From Brachybacterium ginsengisoli (lineage in GTDB: Bacteria; Actinomycetota; Actinomycetes; Actinomycetales; Dermabacteraceae): DNA of 64,000 nt. A model generated the notes under the pieces. That model ran no database searches, had not been told where the DNA came from, and saw only the letters and a list, made by a program, of their open reading frames with translations. Below are positions 19,199 through 27,259 of the stretch, piece by piece. Both the position numbers and the translations under genes were made by a program. Location: contig NZ_CP023564.1 of the NCBI RefSeq assembly GCF_002407065.1, positions 2,356,001 to 2,420,000 of the forward strand, written 5' to 3'. Position 1 is the first letter of the stretch. Every line of letters begins with the position of its first letter.

Positions 19199-20305
19199 AT
19201 GGTCTCCGCACCCACCGATTCCCCGCCCACCCTGCTGGCGCCGTCCCGGCTGCGGGGGCTGGAGCTGCGCAACCGCATGTGGCTCGCCCCCATGTGCCAG
19301 TACATGGTCGAGGCGGAGGACGGCATCCCCACCGACTGGCACCTCGTGCACCTGGGCGCTCGCGCGACGGGCGGCTTCGGGCTGGTGATCACGGAGGCCA
19401 CCGCGATCTCGCCCGAGGGCCGCATCAGCCCGCAGGACACCGGCCTGTGGAACGACGAGCAGGCCGTCGCCTGGCGACGCATCACCGCGTTCTGCCAGGA
19501 GCAGGGCGCGAAGGTCGCCGTCCAGCTCGCCCACGCCGGCCGCAAGGCCTCCACCTGGCCCGCCCTGCCGAGGTTCAGCGGCCGTCGCGGCTCGGTGCCG
19601 GAGTTCGCCTCGGGCTGGCGAGCGGTGGGCCCGACCTCGGATCCCTTCCCCGGGCTCGACGCCCCCGATGCGCTGAGCACCGAGGACATCGCCCAGGTGG
19701 TCGCGGACTTCGTGGCCGCGACGCGTCGCGCCGAGGAGGCGGGCTTCGACGCCGTCGAGCTGCACTTCGCCCACGGCTACCTGGTGCACGAGTTCCTCTC
19801 CCCGCTGGTCAACACCCGCACCGACCAGTACGGCGGTGACGGCGCGGGTCGCCGCCGCCTCGCGCTCGAGATCGCCGCGGCGGTGCGGGAGCAGTGGCCC
19901 GCCGATCGCCCCGTCATCGTGCGCCTGAGCGCCACCGACTGGATCGACGGGGGCTGGGACATCGAGCAGTCCGTCGAGCTCGCCCGGGAGCTCGAGTCCC
20001 TGGGGGTCGACGCCCTCCACGTCTCGACCGGAGGCGCCGTGATCGCCGACATCGCCGTCGGCCCCGAGTACCAGGTCGGCTTCGCCCGGACCCTGCGCGA
20101 GGCGGTGTCGATGCCGGTCGCGGCCGTGGGCCTCATCACCGAGCCCACCGGCGCCCAGGCGGTCCTGGACCGCGGCGACGCCGACTTCGTCGCGCTGGGG
20201 CGCGCCGCCCTGCGTGAACCGGGCTGGCCCCAGCGCGCGGCGCATGAGCTCGGCGTGCGGGATGGCTCCCTGTATCCCGACACCTACCGACGGGGTTCGT
20301 GGTGA
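19199..20305 (+). CDS. NADH:flavin oxidoreductase, old-yellow-enzyme family (YqjM-like)
   Basis: FMN enzyme that reduces activated C=C bonds (enals, enones). 368 aa TIM barrel. LAPMCQYMV holds the FMN-site Cys of the YqjM subgroup, followed by ITEATAISPEGRISP, the substrate-binding pair region FAHGYLVHEFLSP, NTRTDQYGG and the C-terminal FMN-phosphate segment VAAVGLITEP ... DFVALGRAALREP. Physiological substrate unknown. First gene of a tight operon with an SDR and an AMP-ligase-like protein, which suggests a shared pathway for an unsaturated acyl or carbonyl compound (inference). Confidence 0.9.
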   Translation: MVSAPTDSPPTLLAPSRLRGLELRNRMWLAPMCQYMVEAEDGIPTDWHLVHLGARATGGFGLVITEATAISPEGRISPQDTGLWNDEQAVAWRRITAFCQEQGAKVAVQLAHAGRKASTWPALPRFSGRRGSVPEFASGWRAVGPTSDPFPGLDAPDALSTEDIAQVVADFVAATRRAEEAGFDAVELHFAHGYLVHEFLSPLVNTRTDQYGGDGAGRRRLALEIAAAVREQWPADRPVIVRLSATDWIDGGWDIEQSVELARELESLGVDALHVSTGGAVIADIAVGPEYQVGFARTLREAVSMPVAAVGLITEPTGAQAVLDRGDADFVALGRAALREPGWPQRAAHELGVRDGSLYPDTYRRGSW

Positions 20306-20328
20306 CCTCCCCCGGCGGCGCCCCGTGA
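20302..20328 (+). CDS. 8-codon linker ORF between OYE and SDR genes
   Basis: GTG-ACC-TCC-CCC-GGC-GGC-GCC-CCG-TGA. Its GTG overlaps the OYE stop and its TGA overlaps the SDR GTG, both as GTGA. The SDR gene has no Shine-Dalgarno sequence, so ribosomes could be handed over twice by stop/restart. The peptide (VTSPGGAP) has no visible meaning of its own. Confidence 0.35.
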   Translation: MTSPGGAP

Positions 20329-21122
20329 TCCTGGTGACCGGGGCGACCGGGGGGATCGGCACCGTGCTCTGCCTCGAGCTGGCCGCTCGCGGGGAGCAGC
20401 TGGTCCTCACCGCGCGCGACCCCCAGCGGCTGGAGGAGCTCGCCGACCGGGTGCGAGCCGCCGGCGGCGGCGCCGTCTCCCTTCCGTGCGACCTGCGCGA
20501 TCAGCAGGCAGTCTCGGAGATCGCCGCACAGGTCCTCGCCAAGCACGGCGTCCCGACCGCGGTGGTCTCCCTGGCCGGCCATTCGATCCGCCGCAACCTG
20601 ACGGAGACCTTCGGTCGCCCGCACGACCTGGTGCGCCTCGCAGGGACGAACCTGCTGGGCCCCGCCACGCTGCTGCTGGCGCTGCTCGAGCCGATGTGCG
20701 CGGCGGGACGGGGCCGCGTCGTCGTCGTCACCAGCGCCTCCGCCAGGATCCCCACCCCGGGCTGGGCCGCCTACGGCGCGTCGAAGGCGGGCCTGGACTC
20801 CTGGCTGCGCGCGCTGCGTCCGCAGGCGGCACGCCGTGGCGTGCAGATCACGATCGTGGAGATGCCGCTGGTCGCGACCGCGATGGCGACGCCCTCCTAC
20901 GGGAGCTCGCCGCGCGGCGCCCTCACCCCGCAGCGAGCCGCCGCGCGGGTGCTGAGGGCGCTGGACTCGCGGAGCACGCTGCTGTCGCCGCCCTGGGCCA
21001 GGATCGGGGCCGTGCTCTCCCAGGCCGCCCCGGCGCCCGCCGCCGCCTGCGCCGAACGGGCCGGGCACCTGCTGCGCCGGATCTCCGCCCGCGACGTCTC
21101 CGCATCGGGCGGCCGAGGATGA
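20325..21122 (+). CDS. short-chain dehydrogenase/reductase
   Basis: 265-aa NAD(P)-dependent oxidoreductase. TGATGGIG at about 5-12 is the cofactor glycine motif, VVVVTSASARI carries the catalytic Ser, and the YxxxK is YGASK near 148-152. The C-terminal 60 residues (RAAARVLRALDSRSTLLSPPW) resemble acyl-chain-reducing SDRs. GTG 20325 is chosen since the Rossmann strand begins at once (ILVTGATGG). It overlaps the next gene by ATGA and is entered through the linker ORF. Confidence 0.85.
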   Translation: MILVTGATGGIGTVLCLELAARGEQLVLTARDPQRLEELADRVRAAGGGAVSLPCDLRDQQAVSEIAAQVLAKHGVPTAVVSLAGHSIRRNLTETFGRPHDLVRLAGTNLLGPATLLLALLEPMCAAGRGRVVVVTSASARIPTPGWAAYGASKAGLDSWLRALRPQAARRGVQITIVEMPLVATAMATPSYGSSPRGALTPQRAAARVLRALDSRSTLLSPPWARIGAVLSQAAPAPAAACAERAGHLLRRISARDVSASGGRG

Positions 21123-22237
21123 GGGTCCTCCAGGCCTCCACCGCGCTGCGCGCCCGCGTCGCGCTGCGCCCGCGCACCGTCGTCCTCCGGGATCAGCACG
21201 GCACGCTCGAGGCCGAGGAGCTGCTCGACCTCGTCCAGCTCCATCGGCGTCGGCGCGGTGCCGCACCGGCCGGTCTCGGCGCCCTGCCCGCCACGGCGCC
21301 CCTGCGGCAGGTGCTGGTCTCCGTCCTGGCGGGGAACGGGGTGCTGGAGCTGCGGTCGAGCGGCTCCACCGGGCCGCCCCACCGGCGTCGCAGAGGTCCG
21401 CTCACGCTCGGGCAGCTCTCGAGCCTCAGCGACCTCGCCGGGCGGATCGGCCTGCGGCCGGGTCGACGGGTCGCCTGCCTCGCCCCCGGGGTCCACGGCC
21501 ACGGACTGCAGATCTCCCTCGGCGCGCTCGCGCTCGGGGCGCCGCTGGTGGATCTGACCCATCTCCCCAGCGCCGAGCGGATCTCGCTGCTGCATCGCAC
21601 CTCGCCCGATCTCGTCACCGGCGTGCCCGTGCATCTGGTGGACCTCCTCCGGGCGGACAGGGAGCTGGCGGGCGGCCGATCGCTGCAGATCCCACGGATC
21701 ATCTCCGGCTCCGATCACCTCTCCCCCGAGCTGCGCGCGGACCTCTCACGCCACTTCCGCGCCCGCGTGCATGACGTCTACGGGACCACCGAGGCGGGTT
21801 CGCTGACGGTCGACGGCAGACCTCTGCGCGGGGTGCGAGTGCGATCCAGCGGTGGGCTGCTGCACGTCCGAGGGCCGTTCACCGGCGGTCGTGAGCTGGT
21901 GACCGACCGCGGGGAGATCGCCTCGGACGGCACCGTCCGGGTGGTCGGCCGCGCCGACGGCTCGCTCTCCTCGGGCGGGATGCTGCACGATCCCGCCGCC
22001 GTGGTGCGCGCGCTGCTCTCCCATCCCGCGGTGGCCGCCGCCTCCCTGCGCGCCGTGCCCGACGAACGCTTCGGGGTGCGCACCGTGGCCGACGTGGAGC
22101 TGGCGGCCTCACCCGCCGGGGCGCCCGATCCCGGCCCGGATGAGCTGCGCGCACTGGTCCGCGACCGGCTGGGCGCGGCGGCGGTCCCGCGCGAGGTGCA
22201 CCTCAGCAGTCCGGGACGCTCACCGGCACGGCCGTGA
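21119..22237 (+). CDS. degenerate AMP-binding (ANL) ligase-like protein
   Basis: 372 aa, short for the acyl/aryl-CoA ligase family. Recognisable motifs: [10 protein letters not shown] (adenylation motif in which the usual PKG lysine is His), VYGTTEAGS (ATP/AMP site), and [19 protein letters not shown] (hinge motif with GRxD). The catalytic C-terminal Lys of family members (GK in the sGKxxR motif) reads SPGRSPAR here, so Arg replaces it. It may be an adenylate-forming enzyme without thioester activity, an acyl-binding protein or a decaying ligase. Overlaps the SDR by 4 nt and runs 35 nt into the tail of sdaA on the other strand. Confidence 0.72.
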   Translation: MRVLQASTALRARVALRPRTVVLRDQHGTLEAEELLDLVQLHRRRRGAAPAGLGALPATAPLRQVLVSVLAGNGVLELRSSGSTGPPHRRRRGPLTLGQLSSLSDLAGRIGLRPGRRVACLAPGVHGHGLQISLGALALGAPLVDLTHLPSAERISLLHRTSPDLVTGVPVHLVDLLRADRELAGGRSLQIPRIISGSDHLSPELRADLSRHFRARVHDVYGTTEAGSLTVDGRPLRGVRVRSSGGLLHVRGPFTGGRELVTDRGEIASDGTVRVVGRADGSLSSGGMLHDPAAVVRALLSHPAVAAASLRAVPDERFGVRTVADVELAASPAGAPDPGPDELRALVRDRLGAAAVPREVHLSSPGRSPARP

Positions 22238-23597
22238 CCGCGAGGCCGCCCATCGCGGTCTCCTTGTAGCGCTCGTTCATGTCCTTGCCGGTCTGGCGCA
22301 TGGTCTCGATGACGGTGTCCAGGGAGACGAAGTGCTCCCCGGTGCCGCGCAGCGCGAAGCGTGCCGCGGTGATCGCCTTGACCGCCGCCATCGCATTGCG
22401 CTCGATGCAGGGCACCTGCACCAGGCCTCCGACGGGGTCGCAGGTCAGGCCCAGGTTGTGCTCCATCGCGATCTCGGCGGCGTTCTCCACCTGCGCGGGC
22501 TTGCCGCCCATCGCCTCGCACAGCGCCGCCGCCGCCATCGAGCAGGCGGAGCCGACCTCGCCCTGGCAGCCCACCTCGGCGCCGGAGATCGAGGCGTGCT
22601 CCTTGTAGAGGGAGCCGATCGCGCCGGCGGTGAGCAGGAAGCGCACCGCGATCTCGTCGGGATCCACACCCTCGATGTACGTGGTCGCAAAGTAGAGCAC
22701 GGCGGGGATGATGCCGGCGGCGCCGTTGGTGGGCGCGGTGACCACGCGGCCGCCCGCGGCGTTCTCCTCGTTCACGGCCAGCGCCGCGAGGGAGACCCAC
22801 TCGAAGGCGTTCATCGGCAGACGGACCGGGTCCTCGGCCGAGAGCGAGTCGTACCAGGAGGCGGCCCGGCGCTTGACCTCGAGGCCTCCGGGCAGAGTGC
22901 CCGGAGTGCGGGTCCCGCGGTCGATGCAGTCGTGCATCGCACCCCAGATGGTCAGCAGTCCGGCGCGGATCTCCTCGTCGCTGCGCCATTGACGCTCCCG
23001 CAGCAGCATCGCCTCGGAGACGGAGATGCCCCGGTCCTCGCACACCCGCAGCAGCTCGTCGCCCGTGGTGAAGATCGTCCGGCCCTCATCCTCCGCGGCG
23101 ACCTCGGCGATCGATCGATCCATGTCCGCCTCGTCGACGACGAAGCCGCCGCCGACGGAGAACATCGGCCGACGCAGCAGCTCCTGGCCCTCGGCGTCCA
23201 GCGCGATGAAGGTCATCCCGTTGGAGTGCTGGGGCAGGAAAGTCAGCGGATGCAGCACGATCGTGGAAGGGCGCAGGCCGATCGGGAGCCGCCCGTCCAG
23301 CCGCAGGCCGCCCGACTCCTCGATCTGCGCGACCCGCTCGAGGCCCGCCACCGGGTCGACCGATTCGGGATCCGCGCCCTCGAGGCCCATCACCACGGCG
23401 TTCAGCGTGCCGTGGCCGGCGGCGGTCGCCGCCAGCGAGCCGTACAGATGCACCTCGACGTCCGCGACCTGCGATCCGATGCCGGAGTCCACGAGCACCT
23501 CCCGGGCGAACATCGCCGCCGCCCGCATCGGCCCCACGGTGTGCGAGCTCGAGGGTCCGATGCCGATCTTGAACATGTCGAACGTGCTGATGCTCAT
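22203..23597 (-). CDS. sdaA: L-serine ammonia-lyase (L-serine dehydratase)
   Basis: Iron-sulfur enzyme converting L-serine to pyruvate and ammonia. One-chain type, 464 aa: the beta domain opens [22 protein letters not shown] and the catalytic alpha domain carries the cluster cysteines in [12 protein letters not shown] and [12 protein letters not shown]. The C-terminus ends SVPDC, the usual terminal Cys (the [4Fe-4S] 'tail-in-mouth' residue). Monocistronic, convergent with the ligase-like gene with a 35-bp tail overlap. Confidence 0.95.
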   Translation of the reverse strand: MSISTFDMFKIGIGPSSSHTVGPMRAAAMFAREVLVDSGIGSQVADVEVHLYGSLAATAAGHGTLNAVVMGLEGADPESVDPVAGLERVAQIEESGGLRLDGRLPIGLRPSTIVLHPLTFLPQHSNGMTFIALDAEGQELLRRPMFSVGGGFVVDEADMDRSIAEVAAEDEGRTIFTTGDELLRVCEDRGISVSEAMLLRERQWRSDEEIRAGLLTIWGAMHDCIDRGTRTPGTLPGGLEVKRRAASWYDSLSAEDPVRLPMNAFEWVSLAALAVNEENAAGGRVVTAPTNGAAGIIPAVLYFATTYIEGVDPDEIAVRFLLTAGAIGSLYKEHASISGAEVGCQGEVGSACSMAAAALCEAMGGKPAQVENAAEIAMEHNLGLTCDPVGGLVQVPCIERNAMAAVKAITAARFALRGTGEHFVSLDTVIETMRQTGKDMNERYKETAMGGLAVTAVPVSVPDC

Positions 23598-23671
23598 CGC
23601 GTGCCTCCTCGGCGTGACAGCCCCTCGTCCTCGAGAGTCGGCCGGGCCGCTCCTCGTCGAACGGCCCTCGG

Positions 23672-23716
23672 CCCGCCCTCAGCGGGCGGGGTGGTGCATG
23701 CCGCCGTTCAGGCGGC
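23672..23716 (-). terminator. paired hairpins downstream of the DEAD-box gene
   Basis: Two small stems: CCCGCCC/GGGCGGG (23672-23690) and GCCGCC/GGCGGC (23700-23716). Both lie in the 142-bp gap after the helicase stop. No U-tract, so termination strength is uncertain. Confidence 0.4.
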
Positions 23717-23739
23717 GGCGCTCCATCGTCTCATCCTTC

Positions 23740-25461
23740 TCAGCGTCCGCCGCGACGGCGGGGAGCCCGCGACGGCGCGCCCGAGCGGCCTCGGCCCTGA
23801 CCGGTGCCGCCGGAGCGCCCTCGGCCCTCGCCGGAGGAGGCCCCGCGGCCGCGACCCTCACCGCTTCCGCCCCGGCCCTCGCCGCTGCGGCCCCCGCCGC
23901 TCCGACCACGACCCTCGCCGCCGGTCGTGCGTCCGCCCTGGCGCGAGCCGTCGGCATCCGCACCCCGGCCCGCCGCGCCGCGGCCACCGGCTGCGCGTCC
24001 ACCGGCACCGCGGCCACCGGCTGCGTGCCCGGCGCCCGCTCCGCGGCCGTTCGCGTCGCCGCGGCCCGGTCGCCCACCGGAGCGCGCACCGCCACGACCA
24101 CCGCGGCGGCCCGGCTCCTCGGGCTCCTCCTCCCAGGAGGCACGCCGCTCCTCGTTCGCCCGACGTTCGTCGGCCTTCCTGGAGTCGGCGCCTCGGGACT
24201 TGGTGAGATCGAGCTTGCGCGGAGCGCCCTTGTACTTGACGGTCGCCGGGTCCTCGACGGGCTCACCGGCCGGCGTGCGGCCACCGAGCGCGTCGAGCGC
24301 CTCGTGCTCGGCGGAGTCGACGTCCTCGACCCAGGTCGGCTCGACCTCTGCTTCGCCGAGCACGCGACGGGACAGGCGCAGCTGATGCGGCAGCGCGAGG
24401 GTGACCACGCTGCCGGCGGCTCCGGCGCGGGCGGTGCGGCCCGAGCGGTGCACGTACTCCTTGACGTCGTCGGAGGGGTCGACGTGGACCACCATCGAGA
24501 TGTCGTCGATGTGCAGACCGCGAGCGGCGACATCCGTCGCGACCAGCACGGGGAAGGCTCCGGCACGGAAGCCGGCCAGCACGTTGGTGCGCAGGCCCTG
24601 CTGCTTGTTCCCGTGCAGCGCCGCGGCGGGGACGCCCACCTCGATGAGCTCCTGGGCCACGCGCTCCGCACCCAGCTGGGTGCGGGTGAACATGAGGGTG
24701 CGGCCCGGGCGGGCGCCGAGCTGCGCGGTGACCGTGCGCTTGGCCTCGGGGGCGATGGCCAGCACATGGTGGTCCATGGTCTTCACAGCGGCGGTGACCG
24801 GGGTGGTCTCGTGGCTGATGGGGTCCACCAGGAAGGTGTCCACGATCTGCTCGACCTGGCCGTCCAGCGTCGCGGAGAACAGCATCTTCTGGGTGCCCAT
24901 CGGGATCGCGGCGAGGATGTCGCGCACGTCGGGCAGGAAGCCGAGGTCCGCCATGTGGTCGGCCTCGTCGATGACGGTGCTCTCCACCAGGTCCAGCTGC
25001 AGGGCGCCCCGCTCGGCGAGGTCGATGAGTCGACCCGGGGTCGCGACCACGATCCCGACCCCGCGGGCGATGGCGTCCGCCTGCTTCTCGATGTTCATGC
25101 CGCCGGAGACGAGCTGCGCCGTGACGCCCACGGCCCGGGCGAACGGGTGGATGGTGTCGACGACCTGCACGGCGAGCTCGCGGGTGGGGACGAGGACCAC
25201 ACCGAGCGGGCGGCGTCGGTGCACCTTGCGGCCCCGGAAGCGGGAGGTCATCGCCAGCGTGAACGCGAGGGTCTTGCCGGATCCCGTCTCGGCGCGGGCC
25301 AGGACGTCCCGTCCGGCCAGGGCGTCGGGCAGGATCGCCGACTGGATCTCGAAGGCGCGCTCGAGCCCCTGATCGGCGAGCACGCCGAGCAGCTCGTCGG
25401 GCAGCGCCATGTCCTCGAACCGCTCGGAGCGGTGGGCGGAGCGGCGGCGGGCCTTGGGCAT
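23740..25461 (-). CDS. DEAD-box RNA helicase with Gly/Arg-rich tail
   Basis: ATP-dependent RNA helicase, 573 aa. Q-motif FEIQSAILPDAL, Walker A AETGSGKT, PTRELA, TPGRL, DEAD (VIDEADHMAD), SAT in FSATLDG, and HRSGRTARAG motif VI fill residues 20-370. From about 445 the tail is a long low-complexity stretch of GRG, GGR and SGEGRG repeats, as in RNA-binding RGG boxes. ATG 25461 follows AGGAGG by 6 nt; a longer in-frame start upstream lacks this. Divergent from panD (68-bp gap). Likely ribosome assembly, RNA turnover or cold response. Confidence 0.92.
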   Translation of the reverse strand: MPKARRRSAHRSERFEDMALPDELLGVLADQGLERAFEIQSAILPDALAGRDVLARAETGSGKTLAFTLAMTSRFRGRKVHRRRPLGVVLVPTRELAVQVVDTIHPFARAVGVTAQLVSGGMNIEKQADAIARGVGIVVATPGRLIDLAERGALQLDLVESTVIDEADHMADLGFLPDVRDILAAIPMGTQKMLFSATLDGQVEQIVDTFLVDPISHETTPVTAAVKTMDHHVLAIAPEAKRTVTAQLGARPGRTLMFTRTQLGAERVAQELIEVGVPAAALHGNKQQGLRTNVLAGFRAGAFPVLVATDVAARGLHIDDISMVVHVDPSDDVKEYVHRSGRTARAGAAGSVVTLALPHQLRLSRRVLGEAEVEPTWVEDVDSAEHEALDALGGRTPAGEPVEDPATVKYKGAPRKLDLTKSRGADSRKADERRANEERRASWEEEPEEPGRRGGRGGARSGGRPGRGDANGRGAGAGHAAGGRGAGGRAAGGRGAAGRGADADGSRQGGRTTGGEGRGRSGGGRSGEGRGGSGEGRGRGASSGEGRGRSGGTGQGRGRSGAPSRAPRRRGGR

Positions 25462-25529
25462 GGTGATCCTCCTGACGAAACGGACGTCCCCATCATCCAG
25501 CATCGCGCATCGGTGGGAGAATGGAAGCG

Positions 25530-25955
25530 ATGTTGCGCACTCTGATGACTTCGAAGATCCACCGAGCCACTGTCACGCAGGCAGACCTGCACTACGTGGG
25601 CTCGGTCACGATAGACCCCGAACTCACGGAGGCCGCCGGCCTGGTCGAGAACGAGCAGGTCTCGATCGTCGACATCACCAACGGCCACCGCCTGGTCACC
25701 TATGTGATCGAGGGCGAGCGCGGTTCCGGCGTGATCGGCATCAACGGCGCCGCAGCCCATCTGGTCGCCCCCGGCGACCTGGTCATCATCATGGCCTACG
25801 GGCAGCTAGACGCGGCCGAGGTCGCCTCCCACCGTCCGCGCGTGGTCCACGTGGACCACGAGAACCGCATTGTCGCCCTCGGGAACGACGGCGCGCAGCC
25901 CGTCCCCGGGATGCCCGATCAGATCGACGGGCGCTCCTCGCACGGCATGCGCTGA
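25530..25955 (+). CDS. panD: aspartate 1-decarboxylase proenzyme
   Basis: Makes beta-alanine for pantothenate. 141 aa; autocleavage site Gly24-Ser25 in HYVGSVTID gives the pyruvoyl group, and the [18 protein letters not shown] segment is conserved. ATG 25530 ([16 protein letters not shown]) fits the family N-terminus; an in-frame ATG at 25521 adds three residues. No other pan genes are nearby. Confidence 0.95.
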   Translation: MLRTLMTSKIHRATVTQADLHYVGSVTIDPELTEAAGLVENEQVSIVDITNGHRLVTYVIEGERGSGVIGINGAAAHLVAPGDLVIIMAYGQLDAAEVASHRPRVVHVDHENRIVALGNDGAQPVPGMPDQIDGRSSHGMR

Positions 25956-26038
25956 CACGGCGCCCGCGGAGCGCCGTCCCCTCCTCGCCCCTTCCGTCCG
26001 AGGGCTGAGCCCCGGAAGCCCCTTTCCCGCCGTCGGGC

Positions 26039-26084
26039 TAGGATTCCTCCAGTGATCGTCTCCTCGCCGTCCGTGCCGCTGTGA
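26039..26084 (+). promoter_or_regulatory. promoter with leaderless 10-codon mini-ORF ahead of the AEC carrier
   Basis: TAGGAT at 26039-26044, 7 nt, then GTG at 26052 opening a 10-codon frame (VIVSSPSVPL). Its TGA (26082-26084) overlaps the carrier's GTG (26081-26083) as GTGA. The carrier has no Shine-Dalgarno, so its translation probably depends on restart after this mini-ORF. Confidence 0.4.
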
Positions 26085-27016
26085 GCGGAGTCCTCGCCGG
26101 CTTCTTCATCGTCTGGGCCCTGATCGGCGTGGGCATGGTGGCCGGCCGCAGCGGCGTCCTCGGACCCCATGGCCGGTACGTGCTGAACCGAACCACCTTC
26201 TTCATCGCGTCCCCCGCCCTGGTGCTCCTCGGGCTGCTGGAGTCCGATGTGCGCGAGGTGTTCTCGCTACCGATGGCGGTGGCCGGGATCTCGGGCCTCG
26301 TCACCGGCGGGATCCTGCTGCTGGGCGTCGCCCTGTTCACCGACCGTCGCGGCCCCGATCTGGTGGTCACCGCGATCAGCGGCTCGGTCGTCAACGGCGC
26401 GAACATGGGCTTCCCGATCGCCGCGTACGTGCTGGGCGACATCTCCCACGCCCTGCCGGTGGTCCTCTTCCAGCAGGCGGTGTACACACCGCTGTACCTG
26501 TTCGTGCTGCACCGGGTCACCGAGAAGGACGATCCGGGGCCGTCTGGCGCCGCCGGCGTGCTGCGCAGCATCGTCGCGAACCCCACGATCATCGCCTCCG
26601 CCGTCGGGCTCCTGCTGGTGCTCGTCGGGGCGCAGATCCCGCCGATCCTGCTCGAGCCCGTCCGCTCCCTCGCGGACATGGCGATCCCCGCGATGCTGCT
26701 CGCCTACGGCCTGTCGCTCTACGGCTCGCGCCCGCTCGCGAAGGACGACGGCTACCGCGGCCTCATCGCCGCGGCCTCCGCCTCGAAGCTGCTGCTCATG
26801 CCGGTCATCGCCCTCGGCGTGGGCCTGCTGCTGGGTCTGCGGGGCACCGCACTGTACGAGGTCGTCGTGATGGCGGCCCTGCCCACCGCGCAGAACGTCT
26901 ACGTCGCAGCGGCGCGCTACCGCGCCTCGGAGAACCTGGCCCGCGACACGGTCCTGATCACCACCCTCGGCACCGTGCTGGTGCTGCTGCTGATCTCCGC
27001 CGTGCTCGAGGTCTGA
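26081..27016 (+). CDS. AEC-family (auxin efflux carrier-like) permease
   Basis: 311-aa membrane protein with about ten hydrophobic spans in two five-helix halves, the AEC/bile-acid transporter arrangement. Family features include NRTTFFIASPALVLLGLL near the N-terminus, GSVVNGANMGFPIAAYVLG (central Asn/Pro crossover) and TAQNVYVAAARY in the second half. Bacterial members move organic acids or amino acids; the substrate is not evident. GTG 26081 is entered from the overlapping mini-ORF. Confidence 0.85.
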   Translation: MSGVLAGFFIVWALIGVGMVAGRSGVLGPHGRYVLNRTTFFIASPALVLLGLLESDVREVFSLPMAVAGISGLVTGGILLLGVALFTDRRGPDLVVTAISGSVVNGANMGFPIAAYVLGDISHALPVVLFQQAVYTPLYLFVLHRVTEKDDPGPSGAAGVLRSIVANPTIIASAVGLLLVLVGAQIPPILLEPVRSLADMAIPAMLLAYGLSLYGSRPLAKDDGYRGLIAAASASKLLLMPVIALGVGLLLGLRGTALYEVVVMAALPTAQNVYVAAARYRASENLARDTVLITTLGTVLVLLLISAVLEV

Positions 27017-27141
27017 CCAGCACCTCCCGTTCCCCCTCCTCTCCACCTCCGCCCGCTCCGTCCCTCCGGGAGACGCGGCGGGCGCTTCGTCGCGCCACGC
27101 CGACGACGCCACGGACGGTCGATGATTGCGTTAGTCCATCG

Positions 27142-27163
27142 GTGTGAGTAATGTGCCTCACAC
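27142..27163 (+). promoter_or_regulatory. perfect dyad upstream of the sugar ABC operon (candidate operator)
   Basis: GTGTGAG-N8-CTCACAC, 7-bp arms, about 97 bp before the first permease ATG, in a 243-bp gap (27017-27259). The arms look CRP-like, but the spacing (TGTGA-N10-TCACA) is too wide for CRP/GlxR, which needs N6. It is more likely the site of a local or LacI/GntR-type regulator. Confidence 0.4.
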
Positions 27164-27195
27164 GGAACAGCGCGGTCCCGACTCGGGCTGCGGCC

Positions 27196-27217
27196 GCCGG
27201 GGCATCGACGCCCCGGC
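27196..27217 (+). promoter_or_regulatory. 8-bp GC hairpin in the leader of the ABC operon
   Basis: GCCGGGGC-ATCGAC-GCCCCGGC, perfect stem, 42 nt before the ATG at 27260. It ends well before the GGGAGAG Shine-Dalgarno. It could shape mRNA stability or early termination. Confidence 0.35.
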
Positions 27218-27259
27218 CCACCGAGTCACACAGGGGCCGCGGAACTCGAAGGGAGAGCG

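Noticed and set aside
27142..27163. CRP/GlxR site
   Set aside because: TGTGA and TCACA are separated by 10 nt, where the family requires 6.
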